From positions 124,001-188,000 of the forward strand of contig NZ_JAIUHR010000009.1 in the NCBI RefSeq assembly GCF_020165195.1: DNA of 64,000 bases. Reading direction: 5' to 3'. Numbering within the stretch: the stretch's first letter is position 1; each line of letters begins with the position of its first letter. This DNA comes from Mesorhizobium sp. CA14. Its GTDB lineage: Bacteria > Pseudomonadota > Alphaproteobacteria > Rhizobiales > Rhizobiaceae. The notes under the pieces were generated by a model. It saw nothing but the letters and a program-made list of their open reading frames with translations. It searched no databases and had not been told where the DNA came from. Both the position numbers and the translations under genes were made by a program. Below, piece after piece: positions 43,563 through 52,227 of the stretch.

Positions 43563-44021
43563 ATGAAGCTGGACGAGATCGACAGACGTATCTTACGTGC
43601 CTTGCAGCGCGACGGCCGCATGGCCAACAACGATCTGGCCAAGGAGGTCGGCTTGTCGCCATCGCCATGCCTCCGCCGCGTCAAGCTGCTGGAGGAGGCC
43701 GGCGTCATCGATCGCTATGTCGCGGTGCTCAACCCGGCCAAGATCGGCCGCGGCCAGACCTTCTTCACCCGCATATGGCTGAAGCAGCAGGATGAGGACA
43801 CGATCGAGCATTTCGCCGCCGAGGTGGCGAAATTCCCGGAAGTGATGGAGTGCTACCTGATGCTGGGCGATTGCGACGCGATGGTCCGGATCGTCGCCGC
43901 TGGCATCGACGACTACCGCCGCTTCCAGTCGGAGCATCTGAGCCGCATCAAGGGCGTGCAGAACGTCAAGACGGACGTGCCCAGCCAGACGATCAAGCAG
44001 ACATCGGAGATGCCGCTGTGA
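43563..44021 (+). CDS. Lrp/AsnC-family regulator of azlCD (AzlB-like)
   Basis: This 152-residue protein has an Lrp-type helix-turn-helix (LDEIDRRILRALQRDGR, SPSPCLRRVKLLEEAGVI) and RAM domain (LMLGDCDAMVRIVAAGIDDY). GGGAG precedes the ATG. It is divergent from azlCD across 168 bp, so by context it probably controls amino acid export; AzlB of Bacillus has this role. Confidence 0.93.
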   Translation: MKLDEIDRRILRALQRDGRMANNDLAKEVGLSPSPCLRRVKLLEEAGVIDRYVAVLNPAKIGRGQTFFTRIWLKQQDEDTIEHFAAEVAKFPEVMECYLMLGDCDAMVRIVAAGIDDYRRFQSEHLSRIKGVQNVKTDVPSQTIKQTSEMPL

Positions 44022-44059
44022 GGCTCTGGCCTTCTCTTACGAGGGGAGAAGGGAAGTCC

Positions 44060-44380
44060 TCAATGATGAGCGTGGTGCTCCGCGTTGCGTTTGCGCGTGG
44101 CCGCTGCCTTCTTCGCGGAAGCGGAGCGCGCGGCGGCGGATCGCTCGCCCGACGCCTTGCCGCCAGCCTTCCCGCCCTTATGCGCCGCCGGATGGCCGGT
44201 GTGCTTGCCGCGGCCGGAGCCGCCTGCCTTCTTGCCCCCGGCGTCGTCCTTGTTGACCGTCGCCCAGGCGCGACGCTCGGCTTCCTTCTCGGACACGCCG
44301 CGCTTTTCATAGCCTTCGGCGATATGGTCGGCCTTGCGTTCCTGCTTGTCGGTGTATTTCGATTTATCTCCGCGTGGCAT
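44060..44380 (-). CDS. Small basic stress protein (annotated elsewhere as plasmid stabilization protein)
   Basis: This 106-residue protein begins MPRGDKSKYTDKQERKADHI and continues GYEKRGVSEKEAERRAWATVN, a widespread proteobacterial pattern often labelled plasmid stabilization protein. The second half is a Lys/Ala/Gly-rich disordered tail ending in His. The label is historical, and a plasmid role is unlikely here. It is the last of four genes that run leftward from 45405, with AGGAG before its ATG. Confidence 0.82.
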   Translation of the reverse strand: MPRGDKSKYTDKQERKADHIAEGYEKRGVSEKEAERRAWATVNKDDAGGKKAGGSGRGKHTGHPAAHKGGKAGGKASGERSAAARSASAKKAAATRKRNAEHHAHH

Positions 44381-44417
44381 TGTCCTGCTCCTTGTTGCGC
44401 TGAGTGAATTGAGAGTC

Positions 44418-44615
44418 TCAGGAACCCTTCTTCTTGGCGACGTCGCCGAGGTCGGACCGTTCCGGATCCTTGTTGTTCTCGCCGGCCGCGTCGCGATCCT
44501 CGTCGGGATCGTCCTTGGCCGGCAGGTAGCCGCGCGGCTTGTTGGCCTTCGGGCCTTCCCAGCGCGGCCATTGATCGGAGGTTCCGGGACGTCCGGTTCT
44601 GGGGGAATTGCTCAT
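44418..44615 (-). CDS. Small hydrophilic protein, 65 aa
   Basis: I do not recognise a domain. It is Pro-, Asp- and Lys-rich (YLPAKDDPDEDRDAAGENN) and probably disordered. GAGG precedes the ATG. It is the third gene of the four-gene stress operon. Confidence 0.65.
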   Translation of the reverse strand: MSNSPRTGRPGTSDQWPRWEGPKANKPRGYLPAKDDPDEDRDAAGENNKDPERSDLGDVAKKKGS

Positions 44616-44664
44616 GGTAACCTCGCTTTCGAGAAGGCCGTCTGCCCTCCGTCTTGGAGAGCCG

Positions 44665-44883
44665 TCAGCCTTCCGCTTTCATGGTCCGTGCGATCTTCAA
44701 GAGTTTGTCGCGGTCGTGCCCGTGCTCCCGGATCAGTTCGCGCGCCTGCTTCGGCGACAGATCGGTGTGCTCCGCCAGGAAGCGCACGTCGGGATCGTCG
44801 CCGCCCTTGGTCGGCAGGCTGCCCGTTTGCGGCGCATGGGCCCCGCCCGGACGATGGGGGATGTTGTCCTTTGCCTGGGTCAT
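44665..44883 (-). CDS. DUF3606-like small protein
   Basis: This 72-residue protein ends in a helical hairpin with HTDLSPKQARELIREHGHD, the DUF3606-like pattern. Similar segments are in the proteins at 57407-57604 and 50662-50847. AGGAGG precedes the ATG. It is the second gene of the operon, 27 bp after the first. Confidence 0.72.
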   Translation of the reverse strand: MTQAKDNIPHRPGGAHAPQTGSLPTKGGDDPDVRFLAEHTDLSPKQARELIREHGHDRDKLLKIARTMKAEG

Positions 44884-44910
44884 CGCAGGCCTCCTTGGAT
44901 TTCCTTGGCG

Positions 44911-45405
44911 TCAGCCGGCCGTCTCCGACTGCTTGCGGCGCGCTTCCTTCTTGCGCCGCAGCACCTCGTCGGTGCCGACGATGTCCTTCGCGCCGCCGGT
45001 GATCGCGGTCGAGACCACGGCTGGCGGGTCGCTTGCCGGAAAACTGTCCTCGAGGCCCGACTGCAACTGTTCTTCCAGCGTGTCCGGATCCTCCGAGCGC
45101 CCCTCGGTGCGCCGTTCGTCGATCTCCTCCAGGTCATGCTTGGCGTCGGGATGCTCGCGCACGTTGCGTAGCGTCGACACGACGAGCTCGACCGCGAACT
45201 CCTTCATGGCGTCTGCGTGCGGAGCGGCAACGTCGGTCTCCTCGACCAGGCGAACAAGCGATTGTTCGAGCTTGTCCAACTCGCGCATGCCCTGGCAGTG
45301 CCCGAGTTTCTGCGCCAGAGCTTGGATCAGCATCGGACCGAAGGTCGAATAGGCTTGCATGCGGGTCTCGTCGACCTGTTCGGGATGAAGAGTTTGCAGC
45401 GACAT
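44911..45405 (-). CDS. Hypothetical stress protein, 164 aa
   Basis: This 164-residue soluble protein has a helical N-terminal part and a C-terminal segment LQSGLEDSFPASDPPAVVST found at the end of many small rhizobial stress proteins. An EcfG-like promoter (45458-45482) lies 53 bp upstream. It heads a four-gene operon. Confidence 0.75.
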   Translation of the reverse strand: MSLQTLHPEQVDETRMQAYSTFGPMLIQALAQKLGHCQGMRELDKLEQSLVRLVEETDVAAPHADAMKEFAVELVVSTLRNVREHPDAKHDLEEIDERRTEGRSEDPDTLEEQLQSGLEDSFPASDPPAVVSTAITGGAKDIVGTDEVLRRKKEARRKQSETAG

Positions 45406-45457
45406 TGATGCCTCCGTTCAAACATCTGCGGCAGCCCTGGGCAACCGACAGAAGAGG

Positions 45458-45482
45458 AACTGGAGGGCGGGGCAGAAGTTCC
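45458..45482 (-). promoter_or_regulatory. EcfG-type general stress promoter (GGAAC-N16-AGTT)
   Basis: Read on the minus strand: GGAAC, 16 bases, AGTT. It fits the published rhizobial RpoE2 pattern (GGAAC, 18-19 nt, TT) and is placed to start the four-gene operon. Confidence 0.6.
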
Positions 45483-45510
45483 ATCGCGGGGTCCATCCCG
45501 CGAGCAAGTG

Positions 45511-45544
45511 AAAATGGCGTCCGTGAAGGACACGGACGCCATTT
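45511..45544. terminator. Terminator after the KGG gene
   Basis: AAATGGCGTCCGTG pairs with CACGGACGCCATTT. It sits just downstream of the KGG protein gene on the minus strand. Confidence 0.85.
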
Positions 45545-45548
45545 GAAT

Positions 45549-45764
45549 TCAGCGCTGGCCGCCCTTGCGGCCGGCTTCCGAGGCACGCTGCCGGTCTTCG
45601 GCGAAGTTGCCGCTGCCGCCCCGATGCTGGCCCGCGCCCCGCTGACCCATATTGCGGTCCTCGGCCTGCTGCTGTCCGCTGCCGCGATGCTGGTCGTCAC
45701 GGTTCTTGTGGCTCTGCTGGCCGGCCTTGACGTGCTGTTCGTGGGTTCCGCCTTGATTGGGCAT
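45549..45764 (-). CDS. KGG-motif stress protein
   Basis: This 71-residue Gly/Gln/Arg/His-rich protein ends in ASEAGRKGGQR, the KGG motif of stress-induced proteins related to con-10 and YciG. It is presumably disordered. GGAG precedes the ATG at 45764. The EcfG-like site at 45834-45860 lies 70 bp upstream. Confidence 0.85.
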   Translation of the reverse strand: MPNQGGTHEQHVKAGQQSHKNRDDQHRGSGQQQAEDRNMGQRGAGQHRGGSGNFAEDRQRASEAGRKGGQR

Positions 45765-45833
45765 ATCGAATTCTCCGGGTTCGGATTTTCTTCGGGGTGA
45801 ATTCGAGGACGCGTTCGGCATCCTCGAGTAAGG

Positions 45834-45860
45834 GGAACCGGTGCCGGCAACCAATGTTCC
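45834..45860. promoter_or_regulatory. EcfG-type promoter match on both strands
   Basis: Plus strand: GGAAC, 16 bases, TGTT. Minus strand: GGAAC, 16 bases, GGTT. The minus reading would drive the KGG gene, the plus reading the small gene at 46088. The rest of 45765-46087 has no gene; a 12-bp hairpin (GGTGCCCGCCGG/CCGGCGGGCACC, 45997-46035) lies in the plus-strand leader. Confidence 0.5.
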
Positions 45861-46087
45861 GCTCGAAACATTTCGTGACCCGGGTCGGACTGAAGTCCTA
45901 TGCGGCCGGCGCATTGGGCTGGCTTATGCAACCAATCCGCTTTCTGCGAATTGGGGAGCGGCCGTCGAGAAAGCCCCCTCCATCGCCGGCCGTACTGGTG
46001 CCCGCCGGTCGCCCCGCGCAAACCCGGCGGGCACCAATATCCATGAACAAAAAGGCCGCTTGACCGGCTTCGGAGCGAGACGACGTT

Positions 46088-46312
46088 TTGACCCACATCT
46101 CTGCAAAGCCCGCCCGGCAGGACGCCGAAAGCCTGCCTGCCAACGACAACCAGCGTGCCACCCGTGCCGATCTTTCGTTCCTCGATATCATCAATGACGA
46201 GGATGAGGTCGCCGACATTGCCAGGCGCGCGGAGCGTCTCGGCCACGCCACGCTCATTGCTATGGCAATCGGCCTGGCGGCGGTTCCGTTGCTCTATTTG
46301 ATCCTGGCCTGA
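46088..46312 (+). CDS. Small membrane protein, 74 aa
   Basis: The frame encodes a polar N-terminal half with LPANDNQRA, a motif common in small rhizobial proteins, and one C-terminal membrane helix (LIAMAIGLAAVPLLYLILA). The only start is TTG without a clear Shine-Dalgarno, so the start is uncertain. I do not recognise a function. Confidence 0.5.
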   Translation: MTHISAKPARQDAESLPANDNQRATRADLSFLDIINDEDEVADIARRAERLGHATLIAMAIGLAAVPLLYLILA

Positions 46313-46382
46313 GCCAGGCCGGCAGGACACCAGGCCAGCAGACGCTTGGCCGGCCGGCACCATCTCCGTGAAAAGAGTGCCT

Positions 46383-47276
46383 CTATCTTCCGGAAAAGAA
46401 TGCGTCCAGCGTGGCCGCCGTTTCGATCGGCGACTCCTCCGGAAAGAAGTGACCGCCAGGCATCGCTCCGCCGCTGGTATCGTCGGCCCAGCGCCGCCAT
46501 ATGCCCAGTGGTCCGCCTTCATCCCGATACCACTCGGCAAGCGCCCCGTGCTCACTCCACAGCGCCAGCAACGGACAGGCGATGCGACGACCCGTCGCCT
46601 GGTCCTCTCGATCATGCCGGCGGTCGAGCGCGGCCGCCGCGCGATACTCTTCACAGATGGCGTGGATATGCGCCGGATCGCGCAGCGCATCGACATAAGC
46701 CTGCCGCACCCCGGGCGGGAATGCATCAGGCGCCGATCCCCAGCCGGAAAGCGCGTTGTCGACGACCGCTTCCGCGCCGGCCGCCAGCATCCTCTCCGGC
46801 AGCGGCTCCGGCTGCGCCAGCAGCGACCAAGGCCAATAGCCGAGCGCCAGCCTCGCATCGGCCCGGTCCCAGACCTCGGCTGTGGGGATGATGTCGAGCA
46901 CGGCGAGCTTCTCGACGTGGTCCGGGTGGTCGAGCGCCAGCCGGTAGGCAACGCGCCCGCCTCGATCATGACCCGCTACCATGAAGCGCCGAAAGCCGAA
47001 TGTCTCCATCAGCACGACCATGTCGGCGGCCATGGCGCGCTTGGTATAGGGTGCATGGTCGGCAGCCGATGGCGGGCAGGAGCTTTGCCCATAGCCGCGC
47101 AAATCGGCGCAGACGACGGTGAAATCCCGTGCCAGGCCGGAAGCCACCTCGCGCCACATCACATGGGTCTCGGGAAAGCCGTGCAGCAGGAGCAGGCCGG
47201 GTCCGCTGCCGGCGCAGCGGGCGAAGATCCTTGCTTCGCCGGTGTCGACCTCGCGGCTGTCGAAATCCTGAAACAT
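46383..47276 (-). CDS. Alpha/beta hydrolase, haloacetate dehalogenase-like
   Basis: This 297-residue protein has the alpha/beta hydrolase layout of fluoro/haloacetate dehalogenases and epoxide hydrolases: LLLLHGFPETHVMW, ADLRGYGQS, the nucleophile Asp in GHDRGGRVAYRLALDHP and a late GHFFPEE histidine. The cap-region Trp/His residues are compatible with a dehalogenase, but the substrate is not proven. It stands alone. Confidence 0.87.
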   Translation of the reverse strand: MFQDFDSREVDTGEARIFARCAGSGPGLLLLHGFPETHVMWREVASGLARDFTVVCADLRGYGQSSCPPSAADHAPYTKRAMAADMVVLMETFGFRRFMVAGHDRGGRVAYRLALDHPDHVEKLAVLDIIPTAEVWDRADARLALGYWPWSLLAQPEPLPERMLAAGAEAVVDNALSGWGSAPDAFPPGVRQAYVDALRDPAHIHAICEEYRAAAALDRRHDREDQATGRRIACPLLALWSEHGALAEWYRDEGGPLGIWRRWADDTSGGAMPGGHFFPEESPIETAATLDAFFSGR

Positions 47277-47316
47277 TGCTTGCCTCCGGCGGCTGGCGCC
47301 GACAGCGTCGACCGCC

Positions 47317-47550
47317 TCACATCCAGGCGGAATCCAGTGTCAGCGACGCTTCGAAAATCTGGTCGCGTTTTTCGTCCCGAACTTTGACGGTGATGGTCAG
47401 ATGCTTGCCGCCCGGCATCTCGTCCCGGGCGACGTCGTGCAGGATGCGCAGCGCCTCCATGCCGGCGCGCTCGCGGCTGGCAAAGAGCTGCCCCTCGGTG
47501 TCTTCTTGGCTGTGCTCGGCGTTGTATAGGTCGAAGTAGAAGCGCTGCAT
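47317..47550 (-). CDS. DUF6894-family small protein
   Basis: This 77-residue protein begins MQRFYFDLYN and has EDTEGQLFASRERAGMEALR, the pattern of DUF6894, a small family common in Hyphomicrobiales and of unknown role. It ends LTLDSAWM. It is separated by 40 bp from the hydrolase gene. Confidence 0.8.
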   Translation of the reverse strand: MQRFYFDLYNAEHSQEDTEGQLFASRERAGMEALRILHDVARDEMPGGKHLTITVKVRDEKRDQIFEASLTLDSAWM

Positions 47551-47711
47551 CGGCAGGTCTATCCCGGAAACTTCGAGGTCAATCCACGAGCTTGGTCATG
47601 GTTCCAAAGGGCTGATCCTGGGAGAAAATCCGCGCCGCGCCGGCTCTTGGCGAGCGCCGCCCGCAACCAGCCTCTGTCTGCGGCGTTAGCTGATGCCACG
47701 GAGAACGCCGG

Positions 47712-48430
47712 ATGCTGGAATCGCTTTATCTCAATCTCGGTCAGCACGACGCTCTCTCGGAGGAAGAAAGGCGCTGCTCACGTCGACTTTGTCGATCGAG
47801 AGATATGTCGGCACCGGGGAGGACATCGTCTCGGAAGGAACCAGGCCGACCTACAGCACCCTCATCGTCGACGGCTTTGCCGCCCGCTACAGGGTGTTGG
47901 AGGACGGCGGCCGCCAGTTCACCTCGCTGCAGATCGCGGGCGATTTCGTCGACCTTCATGCGTTTTTGCTGAAGACGATGGACCATGGCATCGTCGCGCT
48001 ATCTCCCTGCCACGTGGCCGCAGCGGAGCATAGCAAGCTCAAGACGATCACCGAGCAGGCGCCGCATCTCACCCGGCTGCTATGGCTGGACACGCTCGTC
48101 GACGGGGCCATCCATCGCGAATGGATCGTGGCCATGGGACGCCGCTCCAAGCTCTCCCACCTCGCCCATCTGATATGCGAGCTGTTCGTCAGGCTGCAGG
48201 TGGTGAAGAAGACGCGCGACATGAGCTTTTACCTGCCGCTCTCGCAGGCTCAACTGGCCGACGTGCTCGGCCTGTCCGTCGTCCACATGAACCGGGTGAT
48301 CGCCACGTTGCGACGCATGAACGTCATCAGCTGGACGAACCATATGATCACGATCCTCGATTGGGAGCGGCTGGTCACGATCGCCGAGTTCGATCCGACC
48401 TACCTCAGCATGGCCCGCGAGCCGAGATAA
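47712..48430 (+). pseudogene. Crp/Fnr-family regulator gene broken by one frameshift
   Basis: A Crp/Fnr-type regulator of about 239 residues is split. The N-terminus reads MLESLYLNLGQHDALSEEE in one frame; after the AAA run at 47767-47769 the rest (LLTSTLSIERYVGTGEDI, the cyclic-nucleotide-like barrel, and the helix-turn-helix LSQAQLADVLGLSVVHMNRV) is in another. One additional A rejoins them as SEEEKALLTS. No Cys cluster for Fe-S is present. If the shift is real, only a downstream start could rescue a shorter protein. Confidence 0.85.
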
Positions 48431-48434
48431 GCGT

Positions 48435-48734
48435 CTAGCGGGGCGGCGCCTTGGAGCGCGACCAGAGCGTGTCGAGCATGGTCAGCGCAGCACTTGGCTT
48501 GGCAGGCTTCAGCAGGCCCTGTTGCGCAGCGACCTTCTTGAAGGCGGCAAAGGCGATGGCCGGCCGGCAGGTGCCCGCGATTGCGTCATCCACCAGCCGG
48601 GCCGCTTCCAGGTAGGCCGGTGCTTCTTTATTCTTCCAATGTCCGGCAAGCGCCTTCTTGGCCTCGGCGACGGTGGTGACCACCATTGTGCCGCCGCTGA
48701 CGAACCGGATGGTGAGCGGCAGGAAACGGCTCAT
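48435..48734 (-). CDS. DUF982-family protein
   Basis: This 99-residue protein matches DUF982, a small family expanded in rhizobia: VSGGTMVVTTVAEAKKALAG followed by AARLVDDAIAGTCRPAIAFA. The function is unknown. The Met at 48734 begins the conserved part; upstream in-frame Mets at 48761 and 48785 are possible. It is convergent with the Crp-like gene, 4 bp away. Confidence 0.8.
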   Translation of the reverse strand: MSRFLPLTIRFVSGGTMVVTTVAEAKKALAGHWKNKEAPAYLEAARLVDDAIAGTCRPAIAFAAFKKVAAQQGLLKPAKPSAALTMLDTLWSRSKAPPR

Positions 48735-48926
48735 CGGCTCGTCACCATCCGAGCCATTCATGCGTACGCCAGGCAAGGCCGACAAAGGGCGCGGCGGTCA
48801 TCACGGCAGCAACGAGGAGAAAAAGCGGACTGTTTATGCGCAAGGATTTCATGGTGCACCACAAGATTGGGAATGGCCGTAAACGACGACTTGGCCAGTC
48901 GGTTGCATTCGCCCGGCGGTTCGGAG

Positions 48927-49103
48927 CTACATGTTGCTCGCGGGCCGGATCGGCGGCGCCGGCCGGTGCGGTGGTCTGGGACGCGGCCTGAGCGGCACAT
49001 CCGCGAGCGAGGCGCGGATCACCCTGACGGGGATCGGTGGTGCGACAGCACGCCGGCGCAGCAATGCGGCCGAGAGGCTGCCTATGAGAGTTCGAACGTC
49101 CAT
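48927..49103 (-). CDS. Possible small Pro/Arg-rich protein, 58 aa
   Basis: The frame has a good AGGAG before the ATG at 49103 and starts MDVRTLIGSLSAALLRRRAV, then becomes Pro/Arg-rich. It could be a real small basic protein or a by-product of high GC. I do not recognise a domain. Confidence 0.35.
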   Translation of the reverse strand: MDVRTLIGSLSAALLRRRAVAPPIPVRVIRASLADVPLRPRPRPPHRPAPPIRPASNM

Positions 49104-49265
49104 GGGACTCTCCTGAAGAGTCCCCCCAATGACGAACGGGTTAGCACTCCCGCCCGCGCCGCGCATTTAACTTTGATGCATGCCCGAGCGTCTCGGCGAC
49201 GTGCGCCGACCCGAGCCAACCTTTTCAGCCGGCATGCGTTGTCCTTTGAACAGACGGAGACAGCC

Positions 49266-50282
49266 ATGCCGATTAGCCGAAAGAAATCCGACGCAGCCCT
49301 GAAATCGGGGACGGCCAAGAAAGCAGACACCGGCGAAACGACGCGCAGGCAGCGCGGTGTGCAACGTAAGGTCGATGCCACCGACCGCAGCAAGCCGAAA
49401 CCCAAATCGCCGGGCGCGATGCAGGCCGGCGCGCGCCGATATCCCGTACCGCCTTTCCCCAAGCAGCATCACCCGAAGCCCGGCGAGGAATGGGCGATCG
49501 AACCTGCGCCGCTTTATGACGCGCCGTTCTGGCAAGGGTCGGGCAAGCTCAAGGACAAGGTTGCGCTGATCACCGGCGGCGATTCCGGCATCGGCCGCGC
49601 GGTCGCCGTGCTCTTTGCGCGCGAGGGCGCCGATATCGCTATCGCCTATCTCAGCGAGGATCGTGACGCCAAGACGACAAAGCAGGCGGTTGAGGCGGAG
49701 GGGAGGCGCTGCATCACCTTGCGTGGCGACGTCGCCCAACGCGCCTTCTGCCGCAAAGCGGTGGCCGAAACGGTCAAGGCCTTCGGCACGCTCGACGTGC
49801 TGGTCAACAATGCCGCCTTCCAGATCCACTCCGCCGATTTCGCCGATCTCACGGAGGAGCATTTCGACGCCACGCTGAAAACCAATCTCTACGGCTATTT
49901 CCACATGGCGCAGGAGGCCGTGCCGCACATGAAGCCGGGCTCGGCGATCATCAACACCGGTTCGGTCACCGGCATCGAGGGTTCGAAGGAACTGGTCGAC
50001 TATTCGATGACCAAAGGCGGCATTCACGCCTTCACCCGCGCGCTTTCCGGCAACCTCATCGCGAAGGGCATCCGCGTCAACGCGGTGGCGCCCGGTCCGG
50101 TCTGGACGCCACTCAATCCCTCCGAGAAGGAAGCGGAAGACGTCTCGCAGTTCGGCGCCAAGACGCCGATGAAACGGCCCGCCCAGCCGGAGGAGATCGC
50201 GCCGGCCTATGTGTTCCTGGCCTCGCCGCAATGCTCGAGCTACATCACCGGCGAGATCCTTCCGATCATCGGGGGTTACTGA
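49266..50282 (+). CDS. SDR oxidoreductase with long N-terminal extension (YghA-like)
   Basis: This 338-residue protein has a Lys-rich disordered extension of about 50 residues, a linker with YPVPPFPKQHHPKPG, and an SDR domain with TGGDSGIGRAVAVLFAREGA, the NNAAF motif, Ser in NTGSVTGIEG and YSMTKGG. This is the YghA / stress-induced glucose-dehydrogenase-like subfamily found in many stress regulons. GGAG precedes the ATG at 49266. A small secreted protein gene follows after 29 bp. Confidence 0.92.
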   Translation: MPISRKKSDAALKSGTAKKADTGETTRRQRGVQRKVDATDRSKPKPKSPGAMQAGARRYPVPPFPKQHHPKPGEEWAIEPAPLYDAPFWQGSGKLKDKVALITGGDSGIGRAVAVLFAREGADIAIAYLSEDRDAKTTKQAVEAEGRRCITLRGDVAQRAFCRKAVAETVKAFGTLDVLVNNAAFQIHSADFADLTEEHFDATLKTNLYGYFHMAQEAVPHMKPGSAIINTGSVTGIEGSKELVDYSMTKGGIHAFTRALSGNLIAKGIRVNAVAPGPVWTPLNPSEKEAEDVSQFGAKTPMKRPAQPEEIAPAYVFLASPQCSSYITGEILPIIGGY

Positions 50283-50311
50283 ACCCCGAGCACTGACATG
50301 AGGAGGATCCC

Positions 50312-50629
50312 ATGAAAGATCCCATGAACAAAGCGCTTCTCATCGCGGCCTTCGCTTTGATCCCGGCCTCGCCGGCGTCGGCGCAGACTGCCGCGCAACC
50401 GAAGGATCAGCCGACGCAGAACTGCCAGGCCAAGCCCAACGCGAACGACCAGCAGCAAAAGCAGAAGCAACAGGCCGATACGGACGAGCTGTCGAAACAG
50501 CTCGGCAATTGCGGCGGCGTGCTGAAGCCGCCGCCGACCGGCGACCAGAATGCCAAGACTCCACCGCCCACCGGAAACGATATGCCCGTGATCAAGCCGG
50601 GTCAGGTGCCGCCGCAGACCGGCCAATGA
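50312..50629 (+). CDS. Small secreted Pro/Gln-rich protein
   Basis: This 105-residue protein has a signal peptide (NKALLIAAFALIPASPASA, cleaved before QTAAQP) and a hydrophilic mature part with two Cys (NCQAKPN, GNCGGV) and PPPTG repeats. AGGAGG precedes the ATG. It probably shares a transcript with the SDR gene. Function unknown. Confidence 0.75.
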   Translation: MKDPMNKALLIAAFALIPASPASAQTAAQPKDQPTQNCQAKPNANDQQQKQKQQADTDELSKQLGNCGGVLKPPPTGDQNAKTPPPTGNDMPVIKPGQVPPQTGQ

Positions 50630-50661
50630 CGCAGCCGGTGGTAATCTTCAACGATGGAAAG

Positions 50662-50847
50662 TCAGCGTTTGCGCTTTTCGCCACCAGCGGTCTTCAGGGC
50701 CGGCGAGCTGTTGGCTTCGCGTATCATGCGCAATGCCTCGTCGCGGGTGAGCCCACATCTGCGGGCGTAATAAGCCGCCTCATGGAGTTCAGCGCGAGAG
50801 GCTGTCGCAACGCCGGAAGAGGACTGTCTGCTTTTTTTCTTGGCCAT
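50662..50847 (-). CDS. Small basic protein with DUF3606-like helix pair
   Basis: This 61-residue protein has Lys-rich ends and a central ARRCGLTRDEALRMIREAN, similar in pattern to the DUF3606-like segments at 44665 and 57407. It is probably a DNA- or RNA-binding helix pair, though this is only inferred. Confidence 0.6.
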   Translation of the reverse strand: MAKKKSRQSSSGVATASRAELHEAAYYARRCGLTRDEALRMIREANSSPALKTAGGEKRKR

Positions 50848-51114
50848 CGGTTTGCCGTGCCATGAATCACTTAGTCAGCTAATTATAGGCTCGTTGTTCC
50901 TCATTGCCAATTCGCCGCTGCTTTTAGCGATCCTGCTGGGCTGCCTTTGCCATTGGGAACCATTGCACCGGCACAGGATTGTGAATTGCGGGCCGCGTCA
51001 GCCGGACCTGGTGGCAGAGAGAACAGGGCTGGTTTCTCCGGCTTCCCGCCCTGGCCAACGAAAAGGCAGCCGAGCTCTTGTCCCACCCGGCCCGCTCCGA
51101 ACGTGGGGCAGTAT

Positions 51115-52218
51115 ATGGCGGTGGATACAGAATCAAACAGTGGCGGCGTCGAACCGCGCAAGGGCATGCCCAGCCCGCGTCTCGGCGAGAGCGAGTTCAA
51201 GCAACGCTATAGGAAGCTGTTCTACGACCCGGCCTTCGAGCCGGAGGCCGAAGCCATCGGCAGGCTGGCCGAAATCGCTTGGCAGGCCTATAGCGAGGAA
51301 CGCAAAAGTCCGGTGACCCGCAAAGCGGGGGAGGGTTTTCACAACCCAAGCTACGATCTCTCCATCGAATGGATCGCCGCTCACGATGCGGTCAAGGCCG
51401 CGCAGCGGCGCCACGAGGACAGAAATGCGCCGTCGCGCATCCTGATCATCAACGGCTCCTCACGCAGCGAGCATACTTGCCCGGGCGAAATGTCGAAAAG
51501 CTTTCGTCTCGTCGAACTGGCGCGCCGCGCCATTGCCGGCAGGCCGGGCTTTTCCGTTGAAGTGCTCGATCTGTCGCGGCTCGCTTCCGAATATGGCCGC
51601 AGGATCTACCCTTGCAAGGCCTGCTTCTCGACAGCGGCGGCGCTCTGCCACTGGCCGTGCTCGTGCTATCCGAACCATTCGCTCGGCCAAGTGCACGACT
51701 GGATGAACGACATTTATCCCCTTTGGGTCGAGGCGCATGGCGTGATGATTGTCACGCCCGTGAACTGGTACCAGACCTCCTCGCCGGTGAAGTTGATGAT
51801 GGACCGGCTGGTCTGCGCTGACGGTGGCAATCCCGATCCGTCTTTGACGCAGGGCAAGGATGCAGCGCTTGCCAAGCAAGCCGAACTCGCTGGCTGGGAC
51901 TACCCCCGCCATCTCGAAGGCCGGTTGTTTTCGGTTGTCGTTCATGGCGATACGGAAGGCGCTGCGAACGTGCGGCATGCGCTTGCCGACTGGCTGCGTT
52001 CGATGAAGCTCGATCCCGTCGGCGAGATTGCCGAACTCGACCGCTATATTGGCTACTGGAAGCCATATGCAACCAGCCATGACGAACTCGACGCTGACAA
52101 GGACGTTCAAGTTGAAGTAACCAACGCTGCGCTAGCCCTGGCCGAAGCGGTGGCGAGGCGCCGGGTAGGGGAATTCCCCACCATCGGAGCCGAGCTCAAG
52201 GATCCACGCCCAAAATAG
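51115..52218 (+). CDS. NADPH-dependent FMN reductase-family flavoprotein
   Basis: This 367-residue protein has a helical N-terminal part of about 100 residues and a flavodoxin-like domain with ILIINGSSRSEHTCPGEM (FMN phosphate loop) and VNWYQTSSPVKLMMDRLVC. A CKACFSTAAALCHWPCSCYP segment has five Cys, unusual for the family. It may reduce quinones or metal ions with NAD(P)H. GGGG lies before the ATG at 51115. A weak EcfG-like match (GGAAC at 50956) is upstream. It is followed by yihY after 9 bp. Confidence 0.85.
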   Translation: MAVDTESNSGGVEPRKGMPSPRLGESEFKQRYRKLFYDPAFEPEAEAIGRLAEIAWQAYSEERKSPVTRKAGEGFHNPSYDLSIEWIAAHDAVKAAQRRHEDRNAPSRILIINGSSRSEHTCPGEMSKSFRLVELARRAIAGRPGFSVEVLDLSRLASEYGRRIYPCKACFSTAAALCHWPCSCYPNHSLGQVHDWMNDIYPLWVEAHGVMIVTPVNWYQTSSPVKLMMDRLVCADGGNPDPSLTQGKDAALAKQAELAGWDYPRHLEGRLFSVVVHGDTEGAANVRHALADWLRSMKLDPVGEIAELDRYIGYWKPYATSHDELDADKDVQVEVTNAALALAEAVARRRVGEFPTIGAELKDPRPK

Positions 52219-52227
52219 GGGAAGAAG

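Noticed and set aside
45134-46969. Open frame of about 610 codons on the minus strand
   Set aside because: It runs through the KGG gene region, intergenic DNA and the hydrolase gene out of frame, with no domain.
50956-50980. EcfG-like match before the FMN reductase-family gene
   Set aside because: GGAAC and TT are 18 bases apart, but the -10 part is GATT and the leader would be about 130 nt; too weak to list as a promoter.
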